A program made the position numbers and the translations under genes. Below are positions 54,838 through 63,593 of a DNA stretch of 64,000 bases, piece after piece; positions within the stretch are counted from its first letter, which is position 1, and every line of letters starts with the position of its first letter. Under the pieces are notes generated by a model. That model was given only the letters and a program-made list of their open reading frames with translations, searched no databases and was not told the DNA's origin. The stretch lies in contig DFQC01000038.1 in NCBI GenBank assembly GCA_002377585.1, forward strand, positions 91,604 through 155,603, in the 5' to 3' direction. This DNA is from Anaerolineales bacterium UBA3499 (GTDB lineage: Bacteria; Chloroflexota; Anaerolineae; Anaerolineales; UBA11657).

Positions 54838-55530
54838 ATGAGATTTAGTACCGGTAGATGCACCGGCCTTGTTACAATCGGAAATGATAGGCTCCAAGTA
54901 AAATTAGATACTGACCAAATTCCACTTCCTGGACAATTCATGCTAGGACGATTCTGGAGAACCATTTATCCATATCTGAATACAGTTTTATTTCCAACTA
55001 CTACCAATAGTAATAACTTTACAATAGAAATAAAAAATGAAGATCCAAAATCTAATTACCTAAATCTAGGATCAAAAGTATGCCTCATTGGTCCTTGCGG
55101 TCAACCTATTTTAATCAATAAAACTACCAGACACCTACTACTTGTAGCCGATAAAAACCCAAACAAATTGCTTTCATTCGCACAATTAGCTCTGTCACGT
55201 GGTATTGACGTAACATTTTTTATATCATGCACATATCCAGTGGAATCGCTTGATCCAAGAATTGAAATTCACAGAGGTGAACTGAAGCCGTTCTTGGAAA
55301 ACCATTTGGACTGGGCAGAACAAGTATTAATGGATTTCAATCCCGGACCAACAATACGAAAATTACTAGACCCAATATCCAGTAATATTTATGTGCTATC
55401 TAGTCTTATGATGCCCTGTGGTTCTGGCGCCTGCTATGGATGCGCTGTTTATACTAAATCAGGATGGAAATTAGCTTGTAAACAGGGTCCTTTCTTTAAA
55501 TTATCTGAATTACAAATAGAATTTGAGTAA
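54838..55530 (+). CDS. PyrK-like iron-sulfur flavoprotein subunit (divergent)
   Basis: 230 residues from the ATG at 54838; the longer frame begins at 54799. The C-terminus MPCGSGACYGCAVYTKSGWKL followed by ACKQGPFF has the four Cys of the PyrK [2Fe-2S] site. The FAD domain is degenerate: the usual RxYS is not present (LNTVLFPT in its place). The next gene is a dihydroorotate-dehydrogenase-like protein, so the pair imitates PyrK-PyrD. A promoter TTGAAC-16-TATGCT ends 12 nt before the ATG, so its mRNA may be nearly leaderless. Confidence 0.75.
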   Translation: MRFSTGRCTGLVTIGNDRLQVKLDTDQIPLPGQFMLGRFWRTIYPYLNTVLFPTTTNSNNFTIEIKNEDPKSNYLNLGSKVCLIGPCGQPILINKTTRHLLLVADKNPNKLLSFAQLALSRGIDVTFFISCTYPVESLDPRIEIHRGELKPFLENHLDWAEQVLMDFNPGPTIRKLLDPISSNIYVLSSLMMPCGSGACYGCAVYTKSGWKLACKQGPFFKLSELQIEFE

Positions 55531-55593
55531 CGTTACACAAAACACTATACTTGGAGACACTAAACAAATTCTGCTAATTTGCCAATAACCAAT

Positions 55594-56424
55594 ATGGTCA
55601 TTAATCCACCTGATAATATCACTCAAATTGAACTAGCTCCTGAACACAAAAGGGGTCTCACATTGACAAGTCCATTTATCGCAGAATCTGGATGCTGGGG
55701 ATTTGTAGATGAGTACTCCAAAATAATCAAAATGCGCCTATTAGGGGCAATGATCACAAATCCTATTTCAGTATATCCACGCAACCCTAGTCGAAGCGTA
55801 CAAATACGAGAGGTAAGCCCTGGAATAGCACTGCATACTGGCTTACCCAATCCCGGTATACGGCAAGCGTTACTGACATTTGGAAAAAAATGGAGTAACT
55901 TTGCTTGCCCTATAATAGTAAACTTAGCAGTAGACAATCCAGATGAAGTAAACGAATGCATATACCAACTTGAAGAACAGGATAACGTACTAGGTATTGA
56001 AATTGGATTGCAAAATCATGATGACCCTAACCATGCGGCAGCTATTGTAGCCAATGCGGCAAGAGGATCTTTGCCTATTATTGTTAAAATTCCATTTGAG
56101 AACCAAGAAACTTTCGCTAGACTGGCTCAAGACTCTGGAGCACAAGCCATTACTGTCACGGCCCCAGCAAGAACAACTTTACCGCACAAAAGTACCTGGT
56201 TTGAGGGAAGACTGTATGGCGCCAACACTTTTGGAATAATACTAACATTGGTCAGAAAACTGTCTCAGACAATTAGATTACCTATAATAGCTGCGGGTGA
56301 TGTACACAATATTGAGCAAGCTCATACGCTTCTAGAAGCAGGTGCTAAAGCGGTTCAGCTAGGTTCTATAGTATGGGTTCAACCAAGTAGAGTAAACTTA
56401 ATTTTGAAGTCATGGCAACACTGA
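55594..56424 (+). CDS. Dihydroorotate dehydrogenase-like protein without the SCPN motif
   Basis: 276 residues from the ATG at 55594 (a TTG at 55579 is possible). FMN-barrel features: GAMITNPISVYPRNPS, PGIALHTGLPNPG, IIVNLAVDN, LPIIVKIPFENQETFARLA, and IIAAGDVHNIEQAHTLLEAGAKAVQLGS (phosphate site). In class 1B PyrD a NxSCPN loop gives the catalytic Cys; here the region reads EIGLQNHDDPN without Cys. So it is either a DHODH relative with another reaction or an inactive one. Overlaps rsmG by 13 nt and follows the PyrK-like gene. Confidence 0.72.
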   Translation: MVINPPDNITQIELAPEHKRGLTLTSPFIAESGCWGFVDEYSKIIKMRLLGAMITNPISVYPRNPSRSVQIREVSPGIALHTGLPNPGIRQALLTFGKKWSNFACPIIVNLAVDNPDEVNECIYQLEEQDNVLGIEIGLQNHDDPNHAAAIVANAARGSLPIIVKIPFENQETFARLAQDSGAQAITVTAPARTTLPHKSTWFEGRLYGANTFGIILTLVRKLSQTIRLPIIAAGDVHNIEQAHTLLEAGAKAVQLGSIVWVQPSRVNLILKSWQH

Positions 56425-57137
56425 CACATCTGGTACACGAATTACTAGGAATACATCTGACTAAGTTACAAATGGATGCATTCCACTTCTATGAAACAGA
56501 ATTGAGACGTTGGAATGAAAATATCAATCTAACCAGAATACTGGATAGTCAAGACATTTTAGTACAACATTTTCTGGATTCATTATCGTGCCTTCTACCA
56601 CTACACAATATATCAGGTAAACATGCGCCAATCCAATTAGTTGATGTTGGATCAGGAGCGGGATTTCCAGGAATACCTATGGCAATTATAAGTTCTAATA
56701 TTGATGTTTCTCTTGTAGAATCGACAGAGAAAAAGTGTGTATTCATGAATCAGATCATTAATGAAATCGGACTGTCTAATGCGCGAGTGTTCAACGAACG
56801 AGTTGAAAAACTCGGGCAAGATTGTGAACATAGAGAGCGTTATGACTGGGCTATTGCACGTGCCGTAGCAAGCCTACCGGTGCTAGCAGAGTATTTGTTA
56901 CCATTAACCCGTGTATCCGGATACTGTCTAGCACAAAAAACACTAGTCTCTGAGTCGGAAATCTCGAAAGCCACATCAGTTTTGTCTCAACTAGGAGGAC
57001 ACCTAGATCAAATAGTACCTGTGGACTTGCCGGACGTGCACCAAACCAGACATTTAATCGTAATGAGGAAGATAACTGCAACTCCGAAGAAATATCCGCG
57101 TCGTCCAGGGATACCTAAGAAACGTCCGTTAATTTAG
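56412..57137 (+). CDS. rsmG: 16S rRNA (guanine527-N7)-methyltransferase RsmG
   Basis: 241 residues. VDVGSGAGFPGIPM (78-90) is the SAM-binding loop with the RsmG signature. RWNENINLT comes earlier, ARVFNERVEKLG is the next loop, and WAIARAVASLPVLAEYL with the RAVA block is conserved. It methylates G527 of 16S rRNA; loss gives low-level streptomycin resistance. The ATG lies inside the end of the pyrD-like gene. A basic tail PRRPGIPKKRP ends the protein. Confidence 0.95.
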   Translation: MATLTHLVHELLGIHLTKLQMDAFHFYETELRRWNENINLTRILDSQDILVQHFLDSLSCLLPLHNISGKHAPIQLVDVGSGAGFPGIPMAIISSNIDVSLVESTEKKCVFMNQIINEIGLSNARVFNERVEKLGQDCEHRERYDWAIARAVASLPVLAEYLLPLTRVSGYCLAQKTLVSESEISKATSVLSQLGGHLDQIVPVDLPDVHQTRHLIVMRKITATPKKYPRRPGIPKKRPLI

Positions 57138-57147
57138 TCGCTACAAT

Positions 57148-58362
57148 TTATCCGGATGATTCTAATGTGCCTCTTGCCACATTCCAAATGAATGCCTGTG
57201 ATTGAGATTTCTCAGGTATCATACCTAAGTCTGTAGTTGTCATCATCACTTGTTCGGCTTCGTTGACACGCTCCAATAAATCATTCCTACGTTGCAAATC
57301 TAGTTCTGCAAGCACTTCATCCAACAACAGAATCGGCCATTCTCCGCTACGGTCACGCATCCACTCCATTTCAGCAAGTTTGAGTGCCAGCACAGCCGTT
57401 CGACCCTGTCCACGAGAACCAAAAAGACTTAGGTCAATTCCACTAATTTCGAATCGAAAGTCATCTCTATGAGGTCCAATCAAGGTCATTCCTCTGCGTT
57501 TCTCATCCGCACGCAACTTGGCAATTTTATCCTTCATTACCGATACTAAATCATCTTCTGAAACTGCGGCACCTACGAACGATTCATCAAACCCTAATGT
57601 AAGCTGATTCTCCTGACTTTGATTTAAATCAAAGCTGGGATAATATTTCAATTGCAAATATTCTAAACCATTGGTCAATTCACTATGAATATTAGTAGCA
57701 TAATTCTGTATTTCCGATAATGCACGGGCTCTCCGAGCAACAACAATTGATCCTTTTTCACATAGTTGTTCATCCCAAAACTCAAGTTCCTTGAGTACAG
57801 TGTTTTGTCGATCCTGCAAAGTTTTTAATAATGCATTTCTTTGTGCAAGAATCTTTGCATAATCACGAACAGCCTTTGAATACACTGAATCCACTTGAGA
57901 AATAGTAGAATCCAGATAATTACGTCTATCCCTGGGAGAACCCTCCACTAATACCATGTTTTGCGGCAGAAACATGACAACATTGACAATGCCACTTAAC
58001 GAACTTACATTCATCTTCAATCCATCAACAAGCACATGTTTTGTCAGACGTGGCTCTCGACTTGTATCATTATTGTCAATTTGGAGTCTAATATCCACCT
58101 TACGTGTTTCATTTTTTAATATCACTTCAGCACAAATCCTCATATGAGGCTGAGCGTCCTCTTGCATAGCCAACCAATGAATTAATTGACGGTGACTACC
58201 TTTGTGAGGAGAGTTGGCTCCAGCAAGATAGTGAACTGCTTCAAGCAAGCTAGTCTTACCCTGTGCATTACTGCCTACTAATATCAAATGCCCTAAAGGT
58301 AAATTTGCTTCCAAATGACGATATATTCGAAAATTAGTTAGAGAAAGTTCGCTAATATGCAC
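57148..58362 (-). CDS. recF: DNA replication and repair protein RecF
   Basis: 404 residues from the GTG at 58362, where the family start VHISELSLTNFR begins; a TTG at 58374 would add four residues. GSNAQGKTSLLEAVHYLAG is Walker A, FGSRGQGRTAVLALKLAE the ABC signature and LLLDEVLAELDLQRR Walker B. RecF loads RecA at gaps with RecO and RecR. In many bacteria it neighbours dnaA, dnaN and gyrB; here it stands after rsmG on the opposite strand, which is not that layout. Confidence 0.95.
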   Translation of the reverse strand: MHISELSLTNFRIYRHLEANLPLGHLILVGSNAQGKTSLLEAVHYLAGANSPHKGSHRQLIHWLAMQEDAQPHMRICAEVILKNETRKVDIRLQIDNNDTSREPRLTKHVLVDGLKMNVSSLSGIVNVVMFLPQNMVLVEGSPRDRRNYLDSTISQVDSVYSKAVRDYAKILAQRNALLKTLQDRQNTVLKELEFWDEQLCEKGSIVVARRARALSEIQNYATNIHSELTNGLEYLQLKYYPSFDLNQSQENQLTLGFDESFVGAAVSEDDLVSVMKDKIAKLRADEKRRGMTLIGPHRDDFRFEISGIDLSLFGSRGQGRTAVLALKLAEMEWMRDRSGEWPILLLDEVLAELDLQRRNDLLERVNEAEQVMMTTTDLGMIPEKSQSQAFIWNVARGTLESSG

Positions 58363-58438
58363 TTTGTATAACAATACTATGACAATATACGGTTAATAAC
58401 ATGATGTGGCGAGTAATCATAACTAGATTATATCTGCA

Positions 58439-58471
58439 ATCATTATATGTGCACTGACCACATATAATGAT
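58439..58471. repeat. Perfect 13-bp inverted repeat upstream of a secreted protease gene
   Basis: ATCATTATATGTG (58439-58451) and CACATATAATGAT (58459-58471) are exact reverse complements around a 7-base spacer. The place, between divergent recF and metalloprotease genes, and the lack of a T-run suggest a regulator site or mRNA hairpin rather than a terminator. Confidence 0.75.
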
Positions 58472-58570
58472 ATAGTACGCACACTATGTAAAATCACAGC
58501 ATATGGTAGACTGAAAACGTTGATAAAATATTTTGCCATTGAACTTAGTCTACTCCCATTACCTGCACCC

Positions 58571-60628
58571 ATGAACATTGAAGCCAAGATATCATCAGTA
58601 ATATTGCATGTCATAACATTTACTACTGTCAGCACTGCGTGTATGCCACTCAATAAAAACATTCTTTCAACAACGAAGACTAAACCGGACAATATTGCTA
58701 CGATAATTCAAGATGAATCACTTCCAGTTACTAAAGTAGTAGAAAACAATTATTTGCCGACGGCCAACTCAAAAAATGAGTCGTCTGTCACGATGACATC
58801 AACTCCAAAACCTTTTTCTGACAATACAAATCCGGACACTCTGCAAATGATCAGAGAAATGCCAATACCAGAGAACAACTTGCGTGAAGTTGCCATGCGT
58901 CTGCTTGGTAAATCACATATACCTCTTACAGTTCAAGGACAATTGTACGATCACCAAATAGATGACCAAATCACTTTCTCAGCCACAAATCTTGATACCG
59001 ACGAACACTTTGATGTAACGGCAGAACTAGTTTACCGCGGGCCAGAAGTATATTTCTTTGCACAAACAGATTTAGATGTGCATAAAAATATGGTATCACT
59101 TGAGACAGTCATGGACAATTTTGAAACTAATATTATTCCTAATGTCAGAAAGTTTTTTGGTCGAGAATGGTCCCCAGGTATAGATGGTGATCCACGACTA
59201 TACATTCTATATACTAGTGGTCTCGGCAATTCCGCAGGTGGATATTATTCGTCAACCGATGAATACTCTAAAATTGCGCACCAATATTCCAATGAAAAAG
59301 AAATGTTCTACATTAACGCAGACACTGTCGACATAAATGATCCTTACATGGGCAGCATATTGGCTCATGAATTCCAACACATGGTGCACTGGGCTAACGA
59401 TGCCAATGAAGAAACATGGGTAAATGAAGGCGCTTCAGTATTAGCTGAAATGCTCAATGGGTTCACGCCTCAGGTAGTAGATGAAGCATTTGCATCTAAC
59501 CCTGATTTACAACTAAACGCATGGAGCACATCCGGTGGAGGCGCAGATTCAATTCCGCATTATGGCGCATCATTTCTTTTCTTAAATTATTTTCTAGATC
59601 GCTTCGGAGACCAAGCAACTCGAGCCTTAATATCACATACTGATAGTGGTTTTGGAGCAATGGATCAGGTTTTTTCAAAAATGAACATAATTGACGCAAA
59701 TACGGGAGAACCTATGACTGTGATGAGTTTTTTTGCAGACTGGTTGATAGCAAATTACATAGGTGATACCTCGTGGTCCGATGGTAGATATGGATATCAC
59801 AATTATCCGGATGCACCACTAGCAACATCAAATAAAACCATGGGCTGCAACTCCTTATCTGGCAAACTAACTGTCCATCAATATGGTGCCGACTACATAG
59901 AAACTTTATGCGATTTACCTACACTAGTTTCTTTCACTGGTTCCAATCAGATTGGTGTAGCAAATGTGCGCCCCCATTCTGATAAATTTATGTTCTGGAG
60001 TAATAGACACGACAGTAGTGATACAAAACTCACTAAGGCATTCGATCTTACTACAGTTACTACCGCTACACTCAACTACTGGGCCTGGTGGTCACTGGAA
60101 GCCAATTATGATTATGTGTACCTACTAGTGTCAACAGATAATGGGGATACTTGGCAGATAATAGAAACACCTCACAGCACTGATTACAATCCATCTGGAA
60201 ACAATCTAGGCTGGGGATATAATGATAATTCAGGCAAAGGCCAACAACCACAATGGATACAAGAATCTGTGAATTTAAATGAGTTCACAGGACAAACTAT
60301 ATTACTCAGATTCGAATATATAACGGATGCTGCGATCAATAACCCAGGCTTTATGTTAGATGACATTTCGATCAGGGAGATAGGATATGACGAAGATTTC
60401 GAAGATGGAGACGGTGGGTGGCAATCCAATGGATGGGTGAGATTTGACAACACACTACCTCAAAGCTGGTCATTACAATTAGTAAATCAAAAATCACAAG
60501 AGGTAACTACGGTAGAATTAACAAATGGAAAGGCAGAGTTCTACATTGATGTTGGTACAACAATTGTTGTTGCTGCCACAACGCCATATACCACCGAACT
60601 AGCTAGCTATTACATTGAGATACGCTGA
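58571..60628 (+). CDS. Secreted lipoprotein metalloprotease (M6/immune inhibitor A-like)
   Basis: About 685 residues from the ATG at 58571; an in-frame start at 58520 adds 17. The first part is a signal peptide with a possible lipobox (TVSTAC). The catalytic domain has HEFQHMVHWAND with the HExxH zinc motif near residue 265, and ETWVNEGASVLAE with a Glu 19-20 residues later as third ligand, the pattern of immune-inhibitor-A/M6-like proteases. A following beta-sandwich domain (about 470-620; MFWSNRHDSSDTKLTKAF) resembles the MAM/VEG-like part. It probably digests extracellular proteins. Confidence 0.8.
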   Translation: MNIEAKISSVILHVITFTTVSTACMPLNKNILSTTKTKPDNIATIIQDESLPVTKVVENNYLPTANSKNESSVTMTSTPKPFSDNTNPDTLQMIREMPIPENNLREVAMRLLGKSHIPLTVQGQLYDHQIDDQITFSATNLDTDEHFDVTAELVYRGPEVYFFAQTDLDVHKNMVSLETVMDNFETNIIPNVRKFFGREWSPGIDGDPRLYILYTSGLGNSAGGYYSSTDEYSKIAHQYSNEKEMFYINADTVDINDPYMGSILAHEFQHMVHWANDANEETWVNEGASVLAEMLNGFTPQVVDEAFASNPDLQLNAWSTSGGGADSIPHYGASFLFLNYFLDRFGDQATRALISHTDSGFGAMDQVFSKMNIIDANTGEPMTVMSFFADWLIANYIGDTSWSDGRYGYHNYPDAPLATSNKTMGCNSLSGKLTVHQYGADYIETLCDLPTLVSFTGSNQIGVANVRPHSDKFMFWSNRHDSSDTKLTKAFDLTTVTTATLNYWAWWSLEANYDYVYLLVSTDNGDTWQIIETPHSTDYNPSGNNLGWGYNDNSGKGQQPQWIQESVNLNEFTGQTILLRFEYITDAAINNPGFMLDDISIREIGYDEDFEDGDGGWQSNGWVRFDNTLPQSWSLQLVNQKSQEVTTVELTNGKAEFYIDVGTTIVVAATTPYTTELASYYIEIR

Positions 60629-60722
60629 AGGAATACTTGTTTACACAAATGTAATTATGAATATTTGCTTATATAAGGATATAAGATATTGAAAGATATG
60701 GTTCTTATGATATGTTTTTTCT

Positions 60723-60863
60723 TTACTTGTCAACGATACTTCCTACCTTGACCATCACACTTTTTCGCATCTCACTACCTGAAGTCGGTGCAAGCAACAA
60801 TATCGCCACAGCACCAACTGCTGCACCGCATAAAACACCTGACAAAAAACTAATCAACCGCAT
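60723..60863 (-). CDS. YtxH-like small membrane protein
   Basis: 46 residues on the minus strand. ATG at 60863 with AGGAG seven bases upstream (AGGAGTATAAAT). The protein reads as one helix with FLSGVLCGAAVGAVAILLLA, then PTSGSEMRKSV, the YtxH hallmark of a Gly-rich helix ended by a PxSG.E.R motif. YtxH proteins are short stress-induced membrane proteins of unknown role. Codes antisense to the open frame 60712-60969, which has no such signals. Confidence 0.78.
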   Translation of the reverse strand: MRLISFLSGVLCGAAVGAVAILLLAPTSGSEMRKSVMVKVGSIVDK

Positions 60864-61005
60864 ATTTATACTCCTATGCAATTACTTTTTACTTGAGTAT
60901 AACACCTGCCAGCTTACAGACAAACTTTCAACTGATAACCAACTAAGGCTGACAATTATGATAAACTGATTTTCGCCAATTGATTTGGTTTGAAACGATA
61001 CTAAT

Positions 61006-61866
61006 ATGGCAAAATCTATGCATTCTAAGAGTGTAGTAATCACAGGAGCATCTACTGGGATAGGAAAAGCATGTGCTTTGCACCTAGACAAATTGGGTTA
61101 CCAAGTATTTGCTGGCGTACGCACCGAGGCTGATGCCCTATCTTTGCAACAGGCTTCAAGCGCTAGCTTGACCACTATCTACATCGACATAGCTAAATCC
61201 GACAGCATCCTTAGTGCGACCAACATGATTAAATCAACACTAAAATCTGTCGGATTATATGGACTTATTAACAATGCCGGCATAGTTGTTGCTGGTCCTC
61301 TTGAGTTTATTCCAATTGATGCACTGCGAGCACAATTAGAAATTAATGTTATCGGTCATATAGCTGTCACTCAGGCTTTACTGCCACTATTACGTGAGAG
61401 TAAAGGCCGTATTATTAACATGAGTTCTGTAAGTGGCAGAGTAGCCACGCCTTTTCTTGGTCCATATGCTGCCTCTAAATTTGCTTTGGAGGCTTTGTCA
61501 GATTCTATGAGACTGGAACTAATGCCATGGGATATTAATGTGTCTGTAATTGAACCCGGACCAATTTCTACTCCCATATGGAGCAAATCTATCGAAGCCA
61601 CCAAATTGATGATTGACAAACTACCTCAAAAAGCGAAAGTGCTTTATGGTTCAGCATTTGAAGCTGCACTACAAAGGGAAAACAATATTGAACAATCTAT
61701 GAGTACACCTGATGTGGTTGTGCGGGCAGTGGTACATGCTCTAATGTCGAGAAGACCGCATAGACGCTACCGAATTGGTGTTAGTGGATTTGTGGCAGAT
61801 ATATTTGCACGCTTCTTACCTGACATACTAAAAGACTGGATCATCAAAAGACAACGTAAACTTTAA
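61006..61866 (+). CDS. Short-chain dehydrogenase/reductase
   Basis: 286 residues of the classical SDR family. VVITGASTGIGKACAL is the NAD(P)-binding TGxxxGIG. NNAGIV gives the next block. INMSSVSGR holds the catalytic Ser, YAASKFALEAL the YxxxK pair, and EPGPISTPIW follows. The extended C-terminus (about 225-286), with RRPHRRYRIG, resembles retinol dehydrogenase or 11-beta-HSD-like members acting on lipids. Substrate unknown. Confidence 0.9.
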   Translation: MAKSMHSKSVVITGASTGIGKACALHLDKLGYQVFAGVRTEADALSLQQASSASLTTIYIDIAKSDSILSATNMIKSTLKSVGLYGLINNAGIVVAGPLEFIPIDALRAQLEINVIGHIAVTQALLPLLRESKGRIINMSSVSGRVATPFLGPYAASKFALEALSDSMRLELMPWDINVSVIEPGPISTPIWSKSIEATKLMIDKLPQKAKVLYGSAFEAALQRENNIEQSMSTPDVVVRAVVHALMSRRPHRRYRIGVSGFVADIFARFLPDILKDWIIKRQRKL

Positions 61867-61925
61867 TGTAGCTTGTAAGAGATTGTCTGTATATATATAA
61901 TTTCATCGAGAGAACAAATTGAACA

Positions 61926-62351
61926 ATGAGTAGACAACCACTTTTCCACGGTTTAATAGTAAGTGAGTCTAATGAGACTGTAAGTACAACTCATGTGGGA
62001 GATGAAGCACATTACGTAATCAATGATGATGGATTCCACCGCCACGTATCTGCAGACAAAATAGATCGAGCTGTGCTTCGCGAGTTACGCAATCAGATTA
62101 TCAACCATAAAGATGTAATCAGTGATAGTGCTCTGCAAATGTCGGGCCAGGATGATCTGTTTACCAAAGCAATGATCGATTCATCACTAAACAACATTGA
62201 TGATCACATGGACATGTTGCTGGAACAAGGTCTTCCCAGCGGAGCTAGACAATGGCTTGGTATGCTCGGCTTCCGCATCATGGTAAATCACCATGGTGAA
62301 ATTGTTGAAATGTCTCAGCCAGGAACAATTATTCCTGACGACAACCATTAA
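61926..62351 (+). CDS. Conserved hypothetical protein
   Basis: 141 residues, no family recognised. A beta-rich start (LIVSESNETVSTTHVGDEA) with a His-containing DGFHRHVSADKIDRAVL block, a helical middle (DDLFTKAMIDSSLNNIDDHM) and a short domain WLGMLGFRIMVNHHGEIVEM at the end. The layout suggests a small soluble protein. GAGAG precedes the start. No operon partner is apparent. Confidence 0.6.
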   Translation: MSRQPLFHGLIVSESNETVSTTHVGDEAHYVINDDGFHRHVSADKIDRAVLRELRNQIINHKDVISDSALQMSGQDDLFTKAMIDSSLNNIDDHMDMLLEQGLPSGARQWLGMLGFRIMVNHHGEIVEMSQPGTIIPDDNH

Positions 62352-62504
62352 ACATCCCTTTCCAAATTGTTACTACAGTTGGCATATCTCTTGCATCCAT
62401 CAGGTTATGCTAAACAATATTGTTTGGTTTACCCTATGTATCAGGCCGAATTTAGTTAGGCAAGATAGATGGCGGCTTGTATTCGTTCAGTAAGGAGGTA
62501 CGCT

Positions 62505-63338
62505 GTGAAACACTATTACTCAAAATACTATACATTGGTGCTGTCATTAATCTTAGTTGCATCAGTGTTACTGGTAAGTTGCAACCGCTCAGCCACAGAA
62601 GGCATATTGCCTGACGATTCCACTGTTGAAGAAGTCGCAGTTGATGAAATGAGCGACTCTGATACCAGCATAGAAGACTCAGACTCCAGCATGCAAGCAT
62701 TGCTCGATGATGATATTGATGAAACAAACAATACCAATGAAGAGCAACAAGATGCTGAAAATCCTACGGTGGAAGAATCTGATTCCGATGGTGAAGTCAC
62801 GACCGAGACTGCTGTTGGGGACGAATCAGAAGAAAGCACTGATTCCGTAACAATGGCAGAACAAGATACAGTAACGGAAAACTCGGAAGCCATGGCAGAA
62901 ACAATTGTAGGAGCTGGTCCTGGAACATACACTGTACAATCTGGTGATTGGGTATACAAAATAGCCCGTATGTTCAATATTACGCCAATGGCTTTGCTAC
63001 AAGCTAATCCTGTTATAGGAGCAAATCAGCAAGTCTATCCTGGTCAAGAATTAGTTATTCCAGGTGCAAATCAACCGGAAATTTCTATTGAAGAACAAGC
63101 ACCTGTAGAAAGCAATACTCCTGTAGAAAGCAATACTGTAGAAGATGAAAACGCAACATCTATAATGGCCCCAGCCAATGCTGTATCATCTGATACATAT
63201 GAGGTAAATGCAGGTGATACAATGTTTTCTATCTCACAAAAACTTGGAGTGTCTGTAGATGCATTATCGGCAGCCAACGATATATCAGAACCTTTCATGA
63301 TATACGTTGGGCAAGCGCTCACAATCCCAAGCGAATAA
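62505..63338 (+). CDS. Lipoprotein with two LysM domains and an acidic linker
   Basis: 277 residues from the GTG at 62505, decided by AAGGAGGT 7 nt upstream; the ATG at 62469 lacks such a site. Signal peptide with lipobox LLVSC. An Asp/Glu/Ser-rich linker runs about residues 30-135. LysM 1 is at about 139-186 (TYTVQSGDWVYKIAR; ending YPGQELVIPG) and LysM 2 at 228-275 (TYEVNAGDTMFSISQ; ending ALTIPS). Between them is a tandem 18-bp repeat coding PVESNT twice. It should bind peptidoglycan while anchored to the membrane. Confidence 0.88.
   Translation: MKHYYSKYYTLVLSLILVASVLLVSCNRSATEGILPDDSTVEEVAVDEMSDSDTSIEDSDSSMQALLDDDIDETNNTNEEQQDAENPTVEESDSDGEVTTETAVGDESEESTDSVTMAEQDTVTENSEAMAETIVGAGPGTYTVQSGDWVYKIARMFNITPMALLQANPVIGANQQVYPGQELVIPGANQPEISIEEQAPVESNTPVESNTVEDENATSIMAPANAVSSDTYEVNAGDTMFSISQKLGVSVDALSAANDISEPFMIYVGQALTIPSE
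63102..63137 (+). repeat. Tandem 18-bp repeat in the LysM gene
   Basis: CCTGTAGAAAGCAATACT occurs at 63102-63119 and, without change, at 63120-63137, encoding PVESNT twice in the linker between the two LysM domains. A third partial copy (GTAGAAG) follows. Confidence 0.9.
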
Positions 63339-63370
63339 AGTCACAAAACGTAGACCAATCAATGCATTGA

Positions 63371-63418
63371 TGATCCATATGGTTGTAATTAGCTAACAAA
63401 AGACAACCATGTGGATCA
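63371..63418. other. 16-bp near-perfect hairpin downstream of the LysM gene
   Basis: 63371-63386 (TGATCCATATGGTTGT) and 63403-63418 (ACAACCATGTGGATCA) are reverse complements except at one position (a G-T pair in RNA), with a 16-base loop. There is no T-run after it. It could be an mRNA-stabilising or weak terminator structure for the lipoprotein gene, or an operator for the next gene. Confidence 0.6.
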
Positions 63419-63593
63419 CACTGAAAATGCACCACCACAAGTTCACCCTACAAATTCACCAGTTCTTAGTAATATTTTGTTGAAAAAACTACGTCACACT
63501 AACTAATTACAATGATCGTCATTTGCACTCTAAGCTACAATAGGATAACTTTGAGTGAAAAATGCAATAGATCTGTACAAAATCTAAAATGTA

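Noticed and set aside
60712..60969. Plus-strand open frame of 85 codons
   Set aside because: It lies antisense to the YtxH gene, lacks a ribosome site and shows no family features.
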